Program-made: the position numbers and the translations under genes
Shown here: one piece after another, positions 1 to 7,028 of the stretch
Numbering within the stretch: the first letter of the stretch is position 1
Layout of the letters: each line of letters starts with the position of its first letter
Notes under the pieces: model-generated
What the model was told of the DNA's origin: nothing
Database searches by the model: none
What the model saw: only the letters and a program-made list of their open reading frames with translations
DNA from: Myxococcales bacterium
Lineage (GTDB): Bacteria > Myxococcota_A > Polyangia > Polyangiales > Polyangiaceae
Length of the DNA stretch: 33,940 bases
Direction: 5' to 3'
Assembly: GCA_016212965.1 (NCBI GenBank)
Contig: JACRDA010000408.1
Span: 1-33,940, forward strand

Positions 1-597
1 ACCGCGCCGGCGTCGAGCGCGAGCGCGAGCGCAGGGCCGTCCGCGCCCGGCGTGGCGACCGCGGCGAGCGCCTCGGCCGCCCCGCGGCCGCCCGAGCTCG
101 CCTTCGCGGCGTCGCCCGACGACGTCGTCGACGCGATGCTCGCGCTCGCGAACGTGGGGCGCGAAGACGTCGTGTTCGACCTCGGCTGCGGCGACGGCCG
201 GATCCTCGTCGCCGCGGCCAAGCGCGGCGCGCGGGCCGTCGGCTTCGACGTCGATCCGGCGCGCGTCGCCGAGGCGCGCGAGGCGGCGCGCCGCGCGGGG
301 GTGGCAGAGCTCGTGCGCGTCGAGGAGGCCGACATGTTCACGGTGGACCTGTCGCCGGCGACCGTCGTCACGCTGTACCTGTCGCCCGAGTACAACAAGC
401 GCCTCCTGCCGCAGCTCGCCAAGCTGCGCTTCGGCGCGCGCGTGGTGTCGAACGACTTCGAGATCCCGGGCGTCCCGGCGCGCCAGACCATCTCGGTCGT
501 GCCGCGCGTGCCGGCGCCGGGCGTGCGCCGGCGCACGGAGGCCTACCGGGTGCACCTGTGGCGCGCGCCCCTGCCGGATCCGGTTCCGACGCCCTAG
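1..597 (+). CDS. SAM-dependent methyltransferase, 5' end cut by window edge
   Basis: The reading frame is open from base 1 without a stop, so the true start lies left of the window. A GTG at 52 is possible but sits inside an Ala/Ser/Pro-rich linker that looks like the region after an export signal. The core has a class I Rossmann methyltransferase pattern: the SAM-binding motif VFDLGCGDG, then GFDVDP (motif II acidic residue), EEADMF and TVVTLYLSPE, followed by VVSNDFEIPG. Families of about 180-200 residues with this layout are common in high-GC bacteria and often carry an N-terminal signal. The substrate cannot be told from sequence. It converges on the minus-strand lipoprotein ending at 641. 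Family is firm; export and substrate are inferred. Confidence 0.85.
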   Translation, partial: TAPASSASASAGPSAPGVATAASASAAPRPPELAFAASPDDVVDAMLALANVGREDVVFDLGCGDGRILVAAAKRGARAVGFDVDPARVAEAREAARRAGVAELVRVEEADMFTVDLSPATVVTLYLSPEYNKRLLPQLAKLRFGARVVSNDFEIPGVPARQTISVVPRVPAPGVRRRTEAYRVHLWRAPLPDPVPTP

Positions 598-640
598 AGA
601 CCCAATCAGGAGCGTGCAGCCCGCGCGCAGCGCGAATCGG

Positions 641-1537
641 TCAGCCCGAGCCGCAGTACGCGACGCAGCGGCTGCGGGCGGGGTCCACCTGGCGACTGCA
701 GTTGCCGAGGCACGCGTCCGTGGCGGCACACGCCTCGCCTTCTTTCTGCTTCGGCGTGCACTTCGGGGGCTTGCCACCGCAGTAGTGGCCCGAGGCGCAG
801 TCCTCGGTGAGCTCGCACGCCGCGCCCGCCTCGAGCGGCTTGCCCGGGGCGCACATGCCGCCGCGACAGCGCAGCTCGGCCGCGCAGGCCTCGCTCGTGT
901 CGCACTTGCCGCCGGCCGCCGCGCCGGCGGCGCACTTGCCCGCGACGCAGCGCAGGGCGGGGCCGCAGCTCGAGCGCGCGAACGGACTGCCGTCCTCCTT
1001 CACCACGCTGCACGCGTCGCCCGCGGCGCCCGGCGTCGCGCAGCGCGCCCCGACGCACACGAGCCCGGGCGCACACTCCATCGTGCGCGCGCACTCGGCG
1101 CCGCGCGGCACCTCGCCCACCGCGATCTCGCGGCACGCCGGGATGCGCTCGGCGAGGTGGCGCAGCGTGCGTCGCTCGGGCAGGGATGGCGAGGCCTTCG
1201 GGATCTCGGCGAGGCACGCGGCCGCGGCGGCGCGGTCGAAGTGCACGCGCCGCGCGTCGCGCGCCTCCCGCAGGAGGGTGGCGCAGTAGCCGATCTTGTT
1301 GCCCTCGAGGACGGCGTCGTCGCCCTGGCAGGGGCGCCCGACGCCCATGGCTCTCTCGCAGAAGCCGTCGATGTCGAAGACCGGCTCGGGCGGAGCGGAG
1401 CTCGCGGGCGCGGAGCCGGGCCCGCCCGCGCCCGTGCCCCCACCGGGCGCGTCGCCACAGCCGGGGCCGAAGCCGAGCGCGCCGACGAGCGCGAGCGCGG
1501 CCGCCCCGAGTCGCCGCAGCCGGACGCGAGTCCTCAT
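641..1537 (-). CDS. Cys-rich secreted lipoprotein (Dickkopf-like cysteine pattern)
   Basis: About 298 residues. The N-terminus (MRTRVRLRRLGAAALALVGA) is a signal peptide ending in FGPGC, a probable lipobox, followed by a Gly/Ser/Pro linker. An N-terminal domain with a few cysteines (around FCERAMGVGRPC) leads into repeated C-x6-C-type modules such as CAPGLVCVGARC and CELTEDCASGHYC, the pattern seen in Dickkopf-like Cys-rich regions of myxobacterial lipoproteins. The open frame extends upstream to 1720, but that part overlaps the divergent gene at 1609. I chose ATG at 1537 because the signal peptide begins there and a CAGCAT hexamer lies 7 bases before it; ATG at 1546 is possible. Function unknown; probably a disulfide-stabilised surface protein. 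Confidence 0.85.
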   Translation of the reverse strand: MRTRVRLRRLGAAALALVGALGFGPGCGDAPGGGTGAGGPGSAPASSAPPEPVFDIDGFCERAMGVGRPCQGDDAVLEGNKIGYCATLLREARDARRVHFDRAAAAACLAEIPKASPSLPERRTLRHLAERIPACREIAVGEVPRGAECARTMECAPGLVCVGARCATPGAAGDACSVVKEDGSPFARSSCGPALRCVAGKCAAGAAAGGKCDTSEACAAELRCRGGMCAPGKPLEAGAACELTEDCASGHYCGGKPPKCTPKQKEGEACAATDACLGNCSRQVDPARSRCVAYCGSG

Positions 1538-1544
1538 GGCGGAC

Positions 1545-1550
1545 ATGCTG
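1545..1550 (-). promoter_or_regulatory. putative -10 hexamer CAGCAT, near-leaderless start
   Basis: CAGCAT on the minus strand ends 7 bases before the ATG at 1537. It fits the recurrent T/C-A-n-n-n-T pattern found before many starts in this window. No convincing -35 element is seen. Confidence 0.3.
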
Positions 1551-1596
1551 TCACGGCCACGGCGCGACATGAAGCCGTGGCCGGCGCAGACTGCGA

Positions 1597-1602
1597 TACA
1601 AT
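1597..1602 (+). promoter_or_regulatory. putative -10 hexamer TACAAT for the gene at 1609
   Basis: TACAAT is an AT-rich island in very GC-rich DNA, six bases before the GTG start at 1609. If it is a -10 box, transcription would begin at or next to the start codon, giving a leaderless mRNA. No clear -35 box is visible. Confidence 0.4.
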
Positions 1603-1608
1603 CGCGAC

Positions 1609-2202
1609 GTGTGGACACAAGGCGCGCGCAGGGGGCGTGGCGGGTGGCTTCGAGCCGGGGTGTGGCTCGGCGCGCTCGGGGTGGGCTGCGGGCCCCCGGC
1701 GCCACCGTCCGAGCCCTCACGCGACGAGGCCGCGCCCGAGGTGAACGACGTCCCGCGCGGCCCGGCCCCGTGCCAGGCCTACTGCGACCGCTCGGACGCT
1801 TGTCGGCGCGAGTCGGGGAGCGAGCCCGACCCGGCCTGCCCCGCGAGCTGCGGTAAGGTGCCGGCCCCTCCGATCGCGGGGCTGCGCGGCGACTACCTCT
1901 GGGGGGTCGCGCGCTGCCTCGATCTGCTCGACTGCGCGGGCATCTCCATGCTGGCCGGGGCGGTCGGGGGGTGCCAGACCCTGGCGCGCCACGATCTGCC
2001 GCCGAGCCCGGCCGTGCGCCACTTCTGCGCCGCCGCCACCCGCCGCGGCGCGCGCTGCGGGCAGGACCCGGATCAGGGCGACTGCCTCGAGCGCTACCGG
2101 GTGTTCTCCGACGCGGTGCTCGCCCGGGCGGGGCGGTGCCTCGAGCTCGAGTGCCCGGCGGTGCCCGGCTGTGTGCAGCGGACGCTGTTCGGCGGGCCCT
2201 GA
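1609..2202 (+). CDS. small Cys-rich lipoprotein, function unknown
   Basis: 197 residues from a GTG start. The first 27 residues are a signal peptide with hydrophobic GVWLGALGVGC, a plausible lipobox, followed by a Pro/Glu linker. The mature part contains spaced cysteines (CQAYCDRSDACRRE, CPASCG, CLDLLDC, LECPAVPGC), consistent with a disulfide-rich periplasmic or surface fold. The CxxYC-x5-AC start resembles the N-terminal module of other myxobacterial lipoproteins. It is divergent from the lipoprotein gene starting at 1537, with about 70 bases between the two starts. No enzymatic motif was recognised. The GTG start is supported by the signal peptide and by the TACAAT hexamer just upstream. 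Confidence 0.8.
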   Translation: MWTQGARRGRGGWLRAGVWLGALGVGCGPPAPPSEPSRDEAAPEVNDVPRGPAPCQAYCDRSDACRRESGSEPDPACPASCGKVPAPPIAGLRGDYLWGVARCLDLLDCAGISMLAGAVGGCQTLARHDLPPSPAVRHFCAAATRRGARCGQDPDQGDCLERYRVFSDAVLARAGRCLELECPAVPGCVQRTLFGGP

Positions 2203-2283
2203 CCCGGCGGGGCGCGGCTGTCGATTCCGCGATCGCCGCCGCCGCGGCCGGCCATCATGCAAGTAGAACGCTCCCGATCGGAC

Positions 2284-2313
2284 GCCGGTGGTAGAGTGTA
2301 GGTGCGGAAGGTG
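2284..2313 (+). promoter_or_regulatory. promoter-like motif plus Shine-Dalgarno before the 35-repeat gene
   Basis: GCCGGTGGTAGAG (2284-2296) is followed by a purine-rich ribosome site GGAAGGTG (2306-2313) and the ATG at 2318. The same 13-base motif with one change occurs at 26963-26975 before another Cys-rich lipoprotein at almost the same distance from its start. TAGAGT may be the -10 box. Confidence 0.4.
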
Positions 2314-2317
2314 AAAC

Positions 2318-5300
2318 ATGCTTCGTCGTTGGCTTCTTCTGGGCGTGATGGGGCAGATCGCGGTGCTCGCGCTTCTCACCGTCACCGTGGGTTGTGGACG
2401 CACGCCGCTCGGCAAGAGCTCGCCCGGGGGCAACGCCACCGGCGGCGCCGGGGGCGGCCCGAGCTGCGACGCCGAGAGCTGTCCCGACGGCTGCTGTCGG
2501 GACGGCGCGTGCCTCTCCGGCGTCGCGGATGACGCCTGCGGTACGCAGGGCCAGACCTGCGCGGACTGCGCCGCCAGCTCCGAGGTGTGCGATCCGGCCG
2601 TGAAGAGCTGCGCGGCCGCGTGCGCCTGCGGCAACTCCGTGTGCGAGCCCGGCTGCGGCGAGGACGCGTGGAGCTGCCCCGACGACTGCTCCTGCCCGCC
2701 CAACGCGTTCTGCGGCGACGGGGCGTGCCAGGCCGGCTGCGGTGAGACGCTGGAGAGCTGCCCCGACGACTGCGGCGGCGGTTGCGTGTGCGGCAACACC
2801 CTCTGCCAGCCCGAGTGCGGCGAGACCGCGCTGAACTGCGCCATCGACTGCGGCTGCGAGGGCTCGTTCTGCGGCGACGGCAAGTGCAGCGTCGACTGCG
2901 GCGAGGACCCGTGGGTCTGCCCAGGCGACTGCAGCTGCCCGCCCGACGTGTTCTGCGGCGACGGCACGTGCCAGCCGGAGTGCGGCGAGAGCCCCCAGAA
3001 CTGCCCGGACTGCGGCAACTGCATGTGCGGCAACCTCTGGTGTCAGCCCGAGTGCGGCGAGACGCCCTTCAACTGTCAGCCCGACTGCGGCCAGACCTGC
3101 GTGTGTGGCGACGGCATGTGCCAGCCGGAGTGCGGCGAGAACCCGCAGAACTGCCCCGACTGCGGGGGCTGCATGTGTGGCAACGCCCTCTGCGAGCCCC
3201 AGTGCGGCGAGAACCCGGCGAGCTGCCCCATCGACTGCGGCGGCGGCTGCGTCTGCGGCAACGGCGCCTGCCAGCCGCAGTGCGGCGAGAACCAGAACAG
3301 CTGCCCACAGGACTGCGGCGGGGGCTGTCTGTGCGGCAACGGGCAGTGCCAGGCGCAGTGCGGCGAGAGCCAGTTCAACTGCCCCGAGGACTGCGGTGGC
3401 GGCTGCCTGTGCGGCAACGGCACCTGCCAGCCGCAGTGCGGCGAGACGCAGAACAGCTGCCCGCAGGACTGTGGCGGCGGTTGCCTCTGCGGCAACGGCC
3501 TCTGTCAGGCGCAGTGCGGCGAGAGCCAGTGGAGCTGCCCGCAGGACTGCGGCGGCGGCTGCGCGTGCGGCAATCTGCTGTGCGAGCCGCAGTGCGGCGA
3601 GACCCCCGGCAGCTGCCCACAGGATTGCGGCGGCGGCTGCCTCTGCGGCAACGCGGCCTGCCAGCCGCAGTGCGGCGAGACGCCGCAGAGCTGCCCACAG
3701 GATTGCGGCGGCGGCTGCGTGTGCGGCAACGGCACCTGCCAGCCGCAGTGCGGCGAGACCCAGAACAGCTGCCCGGTGGACTGCGGCAGCGTCTGCGCCT
3801 GCGGCAACCTCCTGTGCGAGCCGCAGTGCGGCGAGAACGCCCTCAGCTGCCCGCCCGACTGCGGCGGCGGCTGCAAGTGCGGCAACCTGGCCTGCGAGCC
3901 GCAGTGCGGCGAGAGCCAGTGGAGCTGCCCGCAGGACTGCGGTGGCGGCTGCCAGTGCGGCAACTTCGTGTGCGAGCCGCAGTGCGGCGAGGATCAGTGG
4001 AGCTGCCCGACCGACTGCCCGAGCGGTTGCATCTGCGGCAACCTCGCCTGTGAGCCGCAGTGCGGCGAGACACAGTGGAGCTGCCCGCAGGACTGCGGCG
4101 GCGGCTGCGTCTGCGGCAACTTCGTGTGCGAGCCGCAGTGCGGCGAGGACTCCTGGATCTGCCCGCAGGACTGCGGCGGGGGCTGCCTGTGCGGCGACGC
4201 CGTCTGCGACCCGAGCTGCGGGGAGGATCCCTTCACCTGCTCCTTCGACTGCGGTCAGCCCTGCATCTGCGGCAACGGCCAGTGCCAGGCGCAGTGCGGC
4301 GAGAACGCCAGCAACTGCTCGCTCGACTGCATGACCTGCCAGTGCGGCAACGCGATGTGCCAGCCGGTCTGCGGCGAGACCGGCAGCACCTGCCCCCAGG
4401 ACTGCGGCGGCGGCTGCGTGTGCGGCAACGGGCAGTGCCAGCCCGCGTGCGGCGAGAACCTCAACACCTGCCCGGCGGACTGCGGCGTCAACTGCGTGTG
4501 CGGCAACTTCCAGTGCCAGCCCGAGTGCGGCGAGGACGTGCTCACCTGCTCCCAGGACTGCGCCGTCGCGTGCACCTGCGGCAACCAGTTCTGCGAGCCG
4601 GCGTGCGGTGAGACCGCCCAGACGTGCCCGCAGGACTGCCAGACCTGCGCCTGCGGCAATGCACTGTGCCAGCCCTCGTGCGGCGAGACCACGGCGAGCT
4701 GCCCGGCCGACTGCCCGGTCGGTTGCCAGTGCGGCGACGGGGTGTGCAGCGCCGCCTGCGGCGAGACCATCGTGACCTGCTCGCAGGACTGCTCGAGCAA
4801 CTGCTCCTGCGGCAACTTCTGGTGCCAGCCGGAGTGCGGCGAGGACACCGCGAGCTGCTCCATCGACTGCGGCTCGGCCTGCAGCTGCGGCAACTTCATG
4901 TGCGAGCCGCAGTGTGGCGAGGACCCGTGGAGCTGCCCGATGGACTGCGGCAGCGTCTGCACCTGCGGCGACTTCTTCTGCGATCCGAACTGCGGCGAGG
5001 ACCCGTGGAGCTGCCCGATGGACTGTGGCGGCGGCTGCATCTGTGGCGATCTGTTCTGCCAGCCGGAGTGCGGCGAGGATCCGTGGAGCTGCCCGACGGA
5101 CTGCGGCAGCGTGTGCATGTGCGGCGACTTCGTGTGCGACCCCGGCTGCGGCGAGGACCCGTGGAGCTGCCCGATGGACTGCGGCTCCGGCTGCCAGTGC
5201 GGCAACGGCGTGTGCGAGCCCGAGTGCGGCGAGAGCCTGTGGAGCTGCTCGCAGGACTGCTTCCAGTTCTGTGCCTGCGGCAACATGTGGTGCGAGCCGC

Positions 5301-5341
5301 AGTGCGGCGAGACCCCGTGGAGCTGTCCCTCCGACTGCTGA
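2318..5341 (+). CDS. giant secreted protein of 35 six-cysteine tandem repeats
   Basis: 1007 residues. Residues 1-26 form a signal peptide ending in TVTVGC, a likely lipobox, then a Gly/Ser/Thr linker. Residues 50-101 hold an irregular Cys-rich segment. From Cys102 to the last residue there are 35 units of mostly 26 residues, each with six cysteines in the order CxCG-xxx-C, PxCGE, xxxxC, PxDC, usually followed by a GGG or GS spacer. This gives about 210 repeat cysteines with a conserved Glu and Asp per unit, and very few Lys. Such a chain should be a rod stabilised by disulfides, possibly binding metal through the acidic residues; that is inference. The start is fixed by signal peptide and ribosome site. 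The GH5 gene follows after 11 bases. Related CGxGxC/CGE/CPxDC units occur in other bacterial exported proteins, but I cannot name this one. Confidence 0.9.
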   Translation: MLRRWLLLGVMGQIAVLALLTVTVGCGRTPLGKSSPGGNATGGAGGGPSCDAESCPDGCCRDGACLSGVADDACGTQGQTCADCAASSEVCDPAVKSCAAACACGNSVCEPGCGEDAWSCPDDCSCPPNAFCGDGACQAGCGETLESCPDDCGGGCVCGNTLCQPECGETALNCAIDCGCEGSFCGDGKCSVDCGEDPWVCPGDCSCPPDVFCGDGTCQPECGESPQNCPDCGNCMCGNLWCQPECGETPFNCQPDCGQTCVCGDGMCQPECGENPQNCPDCGGCMCGNALCEPQCGENPASCPIDCGGGCVCGNGACQPQCGENQNSCPQDCGGGCLCGNGQCQAQCGESQFNCPEDCGGGCLCGNGTCQPQCGETQNSCPQDCGGGCLCGNGLCQAQCGESQWSCPQDCGGGCACGNLLCEPQCGETPGSCPQDCGGGCLCGNAACQPQCGETPQSCPQDCGGGCVCGNGTCQPQCGETQNSCPVDCGSVCACGNLLCEPQCGENALSCPPDCGGGCKCGNLACEPQCGESQWSCPQDCGGGCQCGNFVCEPQCGEDQWSCPTDCPSGCICGNLACEPQCGETQWSCPQDCGGGCVCGNFVCEPQCGEDSWICPQDCGGGCLCGDAVCDPSCGEDPFTCSFDCGQPCICGNGQCQAQCGENASNCSLDCMTCQCGNAMCQPVCGETGSTCPQDCGGGCVCGNGQCQPACGENLNTCPADCGVNCVCGNFQCQPECGEDVLTCSQDCAVACTCGNQFCEPACGETAQTCPQDCQTCACGNALCQPSCGETTASCPADCPVGCQCGDGVCSAACGETIVTCSQDCSSNCSCGNFWCQPECGEDTASCSIDCGSACSCGNFMCEPQCGEDPWSCPMDCGSVCTCGDFFCDPNCGEDPWSCPMDCGGGCICGDLFCQPECGEDPWSCPTDCGSVCMCGDFVCDPGCGEDPWSCPMDCGSGCQCGNGVCEPECGESLWSCSQDCFQFCACGNMWCEPQCGETPWSCPSDC
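2621..5338 (+). repeat. coding tandem repeat, 35 units, mostly 78 bp
   Basis: The DNA repeats with a 78-base period inside the gene at 2318-5341. Units 2-7 vary in length (24-30 residues); later units are regular. Units at 3248, 3326, 3404 and 3482, and those at 3872, 3950, 4028 and 4106, show a two-unit (156-base) higher-order pattern, so duplications of pairs are visible. The coding frame is kept throughout. Confidence 0.9.
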
Positions 5342-5352
5342 GCCGCGCGCCC

Positions 5353-6735
5353 ATGGTCGGACGCCGCGCTCCCGTCGCCGCCTGCCTCTTCGCCGTCGCG
5401 GCGGCGGCGGGCGGCTGCGGCGGCGGCGGCGGGGAGGCCCCGCCGGCGCCGAGTGGCTGGCGCGTGAGCGACGGCTGGCTGCGGCAGGACGACGGTCGGG
5501 TCGTGCTCCTGCGGGGCGTGAACCTCGCCGGTGCCCACAAGCAGGCGCCCTACTTCGGCTTCCACCAGGCGGTCGACTTCGAGCGCGTGCGGAGCGCGTG
5601 GGGCATGAACACGCTGCGCTTCTTGACCACCTGGGCGGCGGTCGAGCCCGACGAGGGGGTCTACGACGAGGCCTACCTCGACGCGCTCGAGCTCCGGCTC
5701 GACTGGGCCGGGGACGCCGGCCTCCACGTCGTGCTCGACATGCACCAGGACGTGTACGGCGAGGGCTTCGGTTTCGACGGCGCGCCGCGCTGGACCTGCG
5801 ACGAGGCGCACTACGCGGCCTTCCAGCCCATCACGCCCTGGTTCCTCAACTACCAGAGCCCCGAGGTGCTCGCGTGCGTGGACGGCTTCTGGCACGGCGA
5901 GGCCCTGCAGACGCACTTTCTCGGGGCATGGCGCGCGCTCGCCGCACGCTTCGCCACGCACCCGGCCGTCGTGGGCTTCGAGCCGATGAACGAGCCGCAC
6001 TGGGGCTCGGCGCCGATGGGCTCCTTCGAGAGCACTGTGCTCGCGCCGTTCTACGAGAAGATCGTGGCCGGCGTCCGCGAGCTCGCGCCCGGCTGGGTCG
6101 CCTTCCTCGAGCCGTCGGCCAGCCGCAACCTCGGCGTGCCGACGAGCCTGCCCGGCTTCTCGTTCGGCAACTGGGTCTACGCGCCGCACGCCTACGACGC
6201 CTCGGCCGAGCAGGGCAACGGCTTCGACCCCGCGCACCGCGAAGCCTTCCTCGTGCGCTACGCCGCGCTCGTGGAGGAGGCCGCGCTGCGCGGCGCCGCC
6301 CTGTGGATCGGCGAGTACGGCGGCACCTCGAGCTCGCCGGGCATCACGGAGTACATGGACGCAGCCTACGACGGCACGGCGAGCGCACGCGCCGGCTCGA
6401 CCTACTGGGCCTACGACCGCAACAGCGGGGGCTACGGCCTGCTCGAGGACTCGGGGGCGGAGAAGGACGTGCTCCTCGACGTCGTCGCGCGGCCCTTCCC
6501 GGAGCGCGTCGCCGGCACCCCGCGCACCATCGCCTTCGACGAGACGACCTCGACCTTCACCTTCGCGTGGGAGCCCGACCCGGCGCTCGCGGCGCCGACG
6601 GAGCTGTCGATCCCCGACCGCGCCTACCCGCAGGGCTACACGGTGACCTGCGCCGGCTGCGCCTACGAGAAGCGGCCGAACCAGCTCGTCGTCACGACCC
6701 CACCGAGCGACGGCGTCGTCGGCGTCGCCCCCTGA
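5353..6735 (+). CDS. GH5 glycoside hydrolase lipoprotein, endoglycoceramidase-like
   Basis: 460 residues. The first 22 residues form a lipoprotein signal (AAAAGGC) followed by a poly-Gly stretch. The rest is a GH5 TIM barrel: RGVNLAGAHKQAPY near residue 54, HVVLDMHQD near 125-133, the acid/base glutamate in EPMNEPHWG (Glu214), APHAYD near 278, and the nucleophile in WIGEYGG (Glu321), then TYWAYDRNSGG. A C-terminal beta-type domain follows from about residue 390. This order and the opening motif best match endoglycoceramidase-type GH5 members, which cut the bond between oligosaccharide and ceramide; cellulase-like or glucocerebrosidase-like activity is an alternative. The frame is open far upstream but only as a shadow of the repeat gene; ATG 5353 gives the signal peptide. 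It probably shares an mRNA with the 35-repeat gene. Confidence 0.85.
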   Translation: MVGRRAPVAACLFAVAAAAGGCGGGGGEAPPAPSGWRVSDGWLRQDDGRVVLLRGVNLAGAHKQAPYFGFHQAVDFERVRSAWGMNTLRFLTTWAAVEPDEGVYDEAYLDALELRLDWAGDAGLHVVLDMHQDVYGEGFGFDGAPRWTCDEAHYAAFQPITPWFLNYQSPEVLACVDGFWHGEALQTHFLGAWRALAARFATHPAVVGFEPMNEPHWGSAPMGSFESTVLAPFYEKIVAGVRELAPGWVAFLEPSASRNLGVPTSLPGFSFGNWVYAPHAYDASAEQGNGFDPAHREAFLVRYAALVEEAALRGAALWIGEYGGTSSSPGITEYMDAAYDGTASARAGSTYWAYDRNSGGYGLLEDSGAEKDVLLDVVARPFPERVAGTPRTIAFDETTSTFTFAWEPDPALAAPTELSIPDRAYPQGYTVTCAGCAYEKRPNQLVVTTPPSDGVVGVAP

Positions 6736-6757
6736 CCCACGCCGAGAGAACCACGGA

Positions 6758-6777
6758 GCTCGGCGCGGGCGCCGAGC
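6758..6777 (+). terminator. strong GC hairpin after the GH5 gene
   Basis: GCTCGGCG (6758-6765) and CGCCGAGC (6770-6777) form a perfect 8-bp stem with a 4-base loop, starting 22 bases after the GH5 stop. There is no T-run, so it is only terminator-like. Confidence 0.45.
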
Positions 6778-6828
6778 CGCCCGGTTTGCCACAGCAGTCA
6801 CTCGATCCGCCCGGAAGCGAGCGAGCGG

Positions 6829-6926
6829 AACCACGGAGACACGGAAGCACGGAGCGTGACACGGAGGGGCCCCTGAACTTCGCCGGCTCCGTGCAGCTCT
6901 CCGTGTCTCCGTGTCTCAGTGGTTTC
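6829..6926. repeat. interspersed inverted repeat (CACGGAGACACGG type)
   Basis: The arms 6829-6854 and 6899-6926 are inverted copies with about three mismatches; each arm contains CACGG units in near-tandem array (aaccacggagacacgg and its complement ccgtgtctcagtggtt). The 44-base centre contains a further GACACGGAG copy. A partial extra copy of the outer end, GAGAGAACCACGGAG, lies at 6743-6757. The element is non-coding, purine/pyrimidine-biased and unlike the GC-rich surroundings. Similar CACGGAG repeats occur in various environmental genomes as I recall, but I could not check this. Confidence 0.6.
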
Positions 6927-7015
6927 TCTTTCTCGGTACCTGCAGAGCGCTGCCGCCCGGGGCTGCGGGCACGGGCTCGCCTCGAATTCCTGCTCGCGCC
7001 GCGGGCGTGTTGTCG

Positions 7016-7021
7016 TACCTT
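7016..7021 (+). promoter_or_regulatory. putative -10 hexamer TACCTT for the prolyl oligopeptidase gene
   Basis: TACCTT ends 7 bases before ATG 7029, matching the window's near-leaderless pattern; the same hexamer precedes the minus-strand gene starting at 16264. Confidence 0.4.
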
Positions 7022-7028
7022 CGGCGGC

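Noticed and set aside
614..1744. plus-strand open frame opposite the lipoprotein at 641-1537
   Set aside because: Arg/Ala-rich composition without motifs; a high-GC shadow of the minus-strand gene.
1717..3033. 438-residue minus-strand open frame across the start of the repeat gene
   Set aside because: Same antisense effect; it also runs through the signal-peptide regions of two sense genes and has no start context.
2621..5338. regular 78-bp repeats as a possible CRISPR array
   Set aside because: The repeats are contiguous, coding and without unique spacers; the frame is kept across all units.
4255..6834. 859-residue minus-strand open frame with PQS-x-GQL / SPHxG repeats
   Set aside because: It is the antisense shadow of the Cys repeat and the GH5 gene. 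The repeat sequence avoids stops in this frame, and the sense strand has signal peptides, conserved catalytic motifs and ribosome sites.
4914..7028. upstream extension of the prolyl oligopeptidase frame
   Set aside because: It is a shadow of the repeat and GH5 genes and crosses the intergenic hairpin and repeat; the lipoprotein signal sets the start at 7029.
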